Source: an uncultured Oscillospiraceae bacterium (GTDB taxonomy: Bacteria > Bacillota > Clostridia > Oscillospirales > Acutalibacteraceae). From it: DNA of 7,192 nt. A program made the position numbers and the translations under genes. The DNA lies in contig USLQ01000046.1 of the NCBI GenBank assembly GCA_900555545.1, positions 1 to 7,192 of the forward strand. The letters run 5' to 3'. This document shows positions 6,455 to 7,192 of the stretch, piece after piece. Under the pieces are notes generated by a model. It searched no databases and was not told the origin of the DNA. It worked only from the letters and a program-made list of their open reading frames with translations. Position 1 is the first letter of the stretch. Every line of letters starts with the position of its first letter.

Positions 6455-6481
6455 TTAATTTGTGATAAAACAACTGCGCAT
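6455..6481 (-). CDS. Possible 8-residue leader peptide MRSCFITN
   Basis: On the minus strand a well-spaced ribosome site (AGAAGGAG, ending about six bases before the ATG) precedes ATG 6481 and eight codons. The TAA stop (6455-6457) abuts the AGGAGG that serves the 53-residue membrane protein. A ribosome finishing the leader would therefore sit on the next ribosome site, so translation of the two could be coupled or attenuated. There is no run of one amino acid that would suggest classic amino-acid attenuation, and no obvious terminator hairpin between the two. Chance remains possible for so short a frame. Confidence 0.4.
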   Translation of the reverse strand: MRSCFITN

Positions 6482-6512
6482 CGGAATCTCCTTCTCTCCT
6501 CTATCTGATTTC

Positions 6513-6536
6513 ATTATATCATAAACAATTATACCA
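6513..6536 (-). promoter_or_regulatory. Tandem extended -10 boxes for the small membrane protein
   Basis: On the minus strand, TGATATAAT (6513-6521) and TGGTATAAT (6528-6536) are both perfect extended -10 boxes 15 bases apart. The -35 positions for each (TATATT and GTTATA) are weak, as is common for extended -10 promoters. Transcripts would start near 6506 or 6521 and carry the leader peptide before the small membrane protein. Confidence 0.6.
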
Positions 6537-6622
6537 ATATATAAAAACAATATAACTATTATGACAATCAAATCATTGTGCAAATAATTGCTCACAAATT
6601 AGTAATCACAATCCTCAATAAA

Positions 6623-6674
6623 AAATACAGGGTGCAACCCCACGTTGCATTTTGCAAATACAGGTTGGTTGCAC
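6623..6674. promoter_or_regulatory. Repeat array (operator) at the XRE promoter
   Basis: Two copies of AAATACAGG (6623-6631 and 6656-6664) lie 33 bases apart, about three helical turns. Inverted copies of GTGCAACC (6632-6639) and GGTTGCAC (6667-6674) flank a central palindrome, TTTGCAAA (6651-6658), with a further TTGCA at 6645-6649. The right arm covers the -35 box of the XRE promoter. The likely binder is the XRE protein itself, although a different regulator is possible. Confidence 0.6.
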
Positions 6675-6697
6675 GCCGCCGCCCTATCTGGTATACT
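6669..6697 (+). promoter_or_regulatory. Sigma-A promoter of the XRE regulator gene
   Basis: TTGCAC (6669-6674) is 17 bases from TATACT (6692-6697), which also has the TG of an extended -10 box (6689-6690). The leader is about 23 bases and contains GAGGAGG (6713-6719) before the ATG at 6727. Confidence 0.8.
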
Positions 6698-6726
6698 TTC
6701 CCTATCCAATACGAGGAGGAAAAGCG

Positions 6727-7192
6727 ATGAGCTTTGCTGAAAATCTAAAGCAGATCCGCAAAGAGCGTGATATTTCCCAGGAAGAGTTGGCCGAACTACT
6801 AACAGTGAGCCGTCAGGCCGTCTCCAAGTGGGAGCAGGGGGCCGGTTACCCCGAGATGGAGAAAATGATCTTACTATCTGAAAAGTTAAACGTCTCGCTG
6901 GACGAACTGGTATTTGGTCAGCGCAAGGCAGGTGTTTCCGCACAACCGGTCCAGCCTTCCGGCAGAATCATGATCAAATCGGCAGACGGGAAACAGATCG
7001 TCAACTGTTTAAAGGTTCTCCCCTCCCCCGTGTTCAGCCGAAAAAGTCAAAAAAACGTACCGCAGTGCGCGCTGTACGGCGTGGACAGCATCTCCTCCAT
7101 CTGGGGCGAGAATAAGGTTATTCTCGGCTGGTACGCCGACGAGGCAAGCCTGCAAAAGGAGATCGACGCCATCTGGGGGGCCATCCGGGGCG
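6727..7192 (+). CDS. XRE-family transcriptional regulator, 3' end cut by window
   Basis: The frame is open from ATG 6727 to the right edge (155 codons, no stop). The ATG has a strong GAGGAGG site eight bases upstream. Residues 7-61 are a Cro/C1-type helix-turn-helix: ISQEELAELLTVSRQAVSKW (16-35), with the recognition helix around S28-W35, followed by LNVSLDELVFG. A short linker (65-79) leads to a second domain from about residue 80: GRIMIKSADGKQIVNC, then ALYGVDSISSIWGENKVILGWYADEAS, given here as two adjoining motifs. It reads as beta strands followed by a helix, LQKEIDAIWGAIRG. I recall similar tails on Clostridia XRE proteins but know no ligand. It probably regulates itself and the divergent small genes through the repeats at 6623-6674. 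The minus-strand frame over its start is a shadow. Confidence 0.9.
   Translation, partial: MSFAENLKQIRKERDISQEELAELLTVSRQAVSKWEQGAGYPEMEKMILLSEKLNVSLDELVFGQRKAGVSAQPVQPSGRIMIKSADGKQIVNCLKVLPSPVFSRKSQKNVPQCALYGVDSISSIWGENKVILGWYADEASLQKEIDAIWGAIRG

Noticed and set aside
6599..6943. 114-residue minus-strand frame over the XRE gene start
   Set aside because: It overlaps a clear helix-turn-helix gene with its own promoter and ribosome site, and the product shows no recognisable domain.

Overview
The window looks like a chromosomal piece of a low-to-mid GC Gram-positive anaerobe, probably a gut Clostridia member of the Oscillospiraceae/Ruminococcaceae type. The reasons are strong GGAGG-type ribosome sites, sigma-A promoters with 17-base spacers, hairpin-plus-T-tract terminators, AT-rich spacers between GC-richer genes, and a very large Ala/Asp/Glu-rich secreted protein of a style I associate with uncultured Ruminococcaceae. 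The lineage is an inference, not a database result.

Left third (1-2329, minus strand): the 5' part of one large gene that runs off the left edge. It has a clear signal peptide and 776 visible residues of helical acidic protein, with a good promoter at 2408-2436. It is easy to miss because no stop codon lies inside the window. Bases 2437-2956 form an AT-rich spacer. It holds two palindromes, an extended -10 box followed by an orphan ribosome site with no gene behind it, a weak candidate small reading frame on the minus strand, and a good promoter (2904-2932) for the gene to the right.

Middle (2957-5326, plus strand): a two-gene unit joined by a 4-base ATGA overlap. The first gene is a stand-alone membrane protein related to the EIIC domain of fructose-type phosphotransferase systems, with no EIIA or EIIB nearby and a degraded signature motif. 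The second is a membrane-anchored or exported endonuclease/exonuclease/phosphatase (EEP) family hydrolase. It is interrupted by one frameshift near 4633, although its visible catalytic motifs are otherwise intact. A strong terminator closes the unit.

Right third: a single-gene PlsC-type acyltransferase (5456-6184) between its own promoter and a bidirectional terminator. Next is a 53-residue membrane protein on the minus strand, preceded by a possible 8-codon leader peptide whose stop codon abuts the next ribosome site. Divergent from it is an XRE-family regulator that runs off the right edge; its promoter carries a repeat array suited to autoregulation or to control of the divergent small genes.

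The most unusual items are the EIIC-like/EEP hydrolase pair, the divergent leader-peptide/small-membrane-protein and XRE arrangement, the vestigial-looking operator and leader in the spacer, and the large secreted protein. No rRNA, tRNA, CRISPR array, insertion sequence or origin was recognised.
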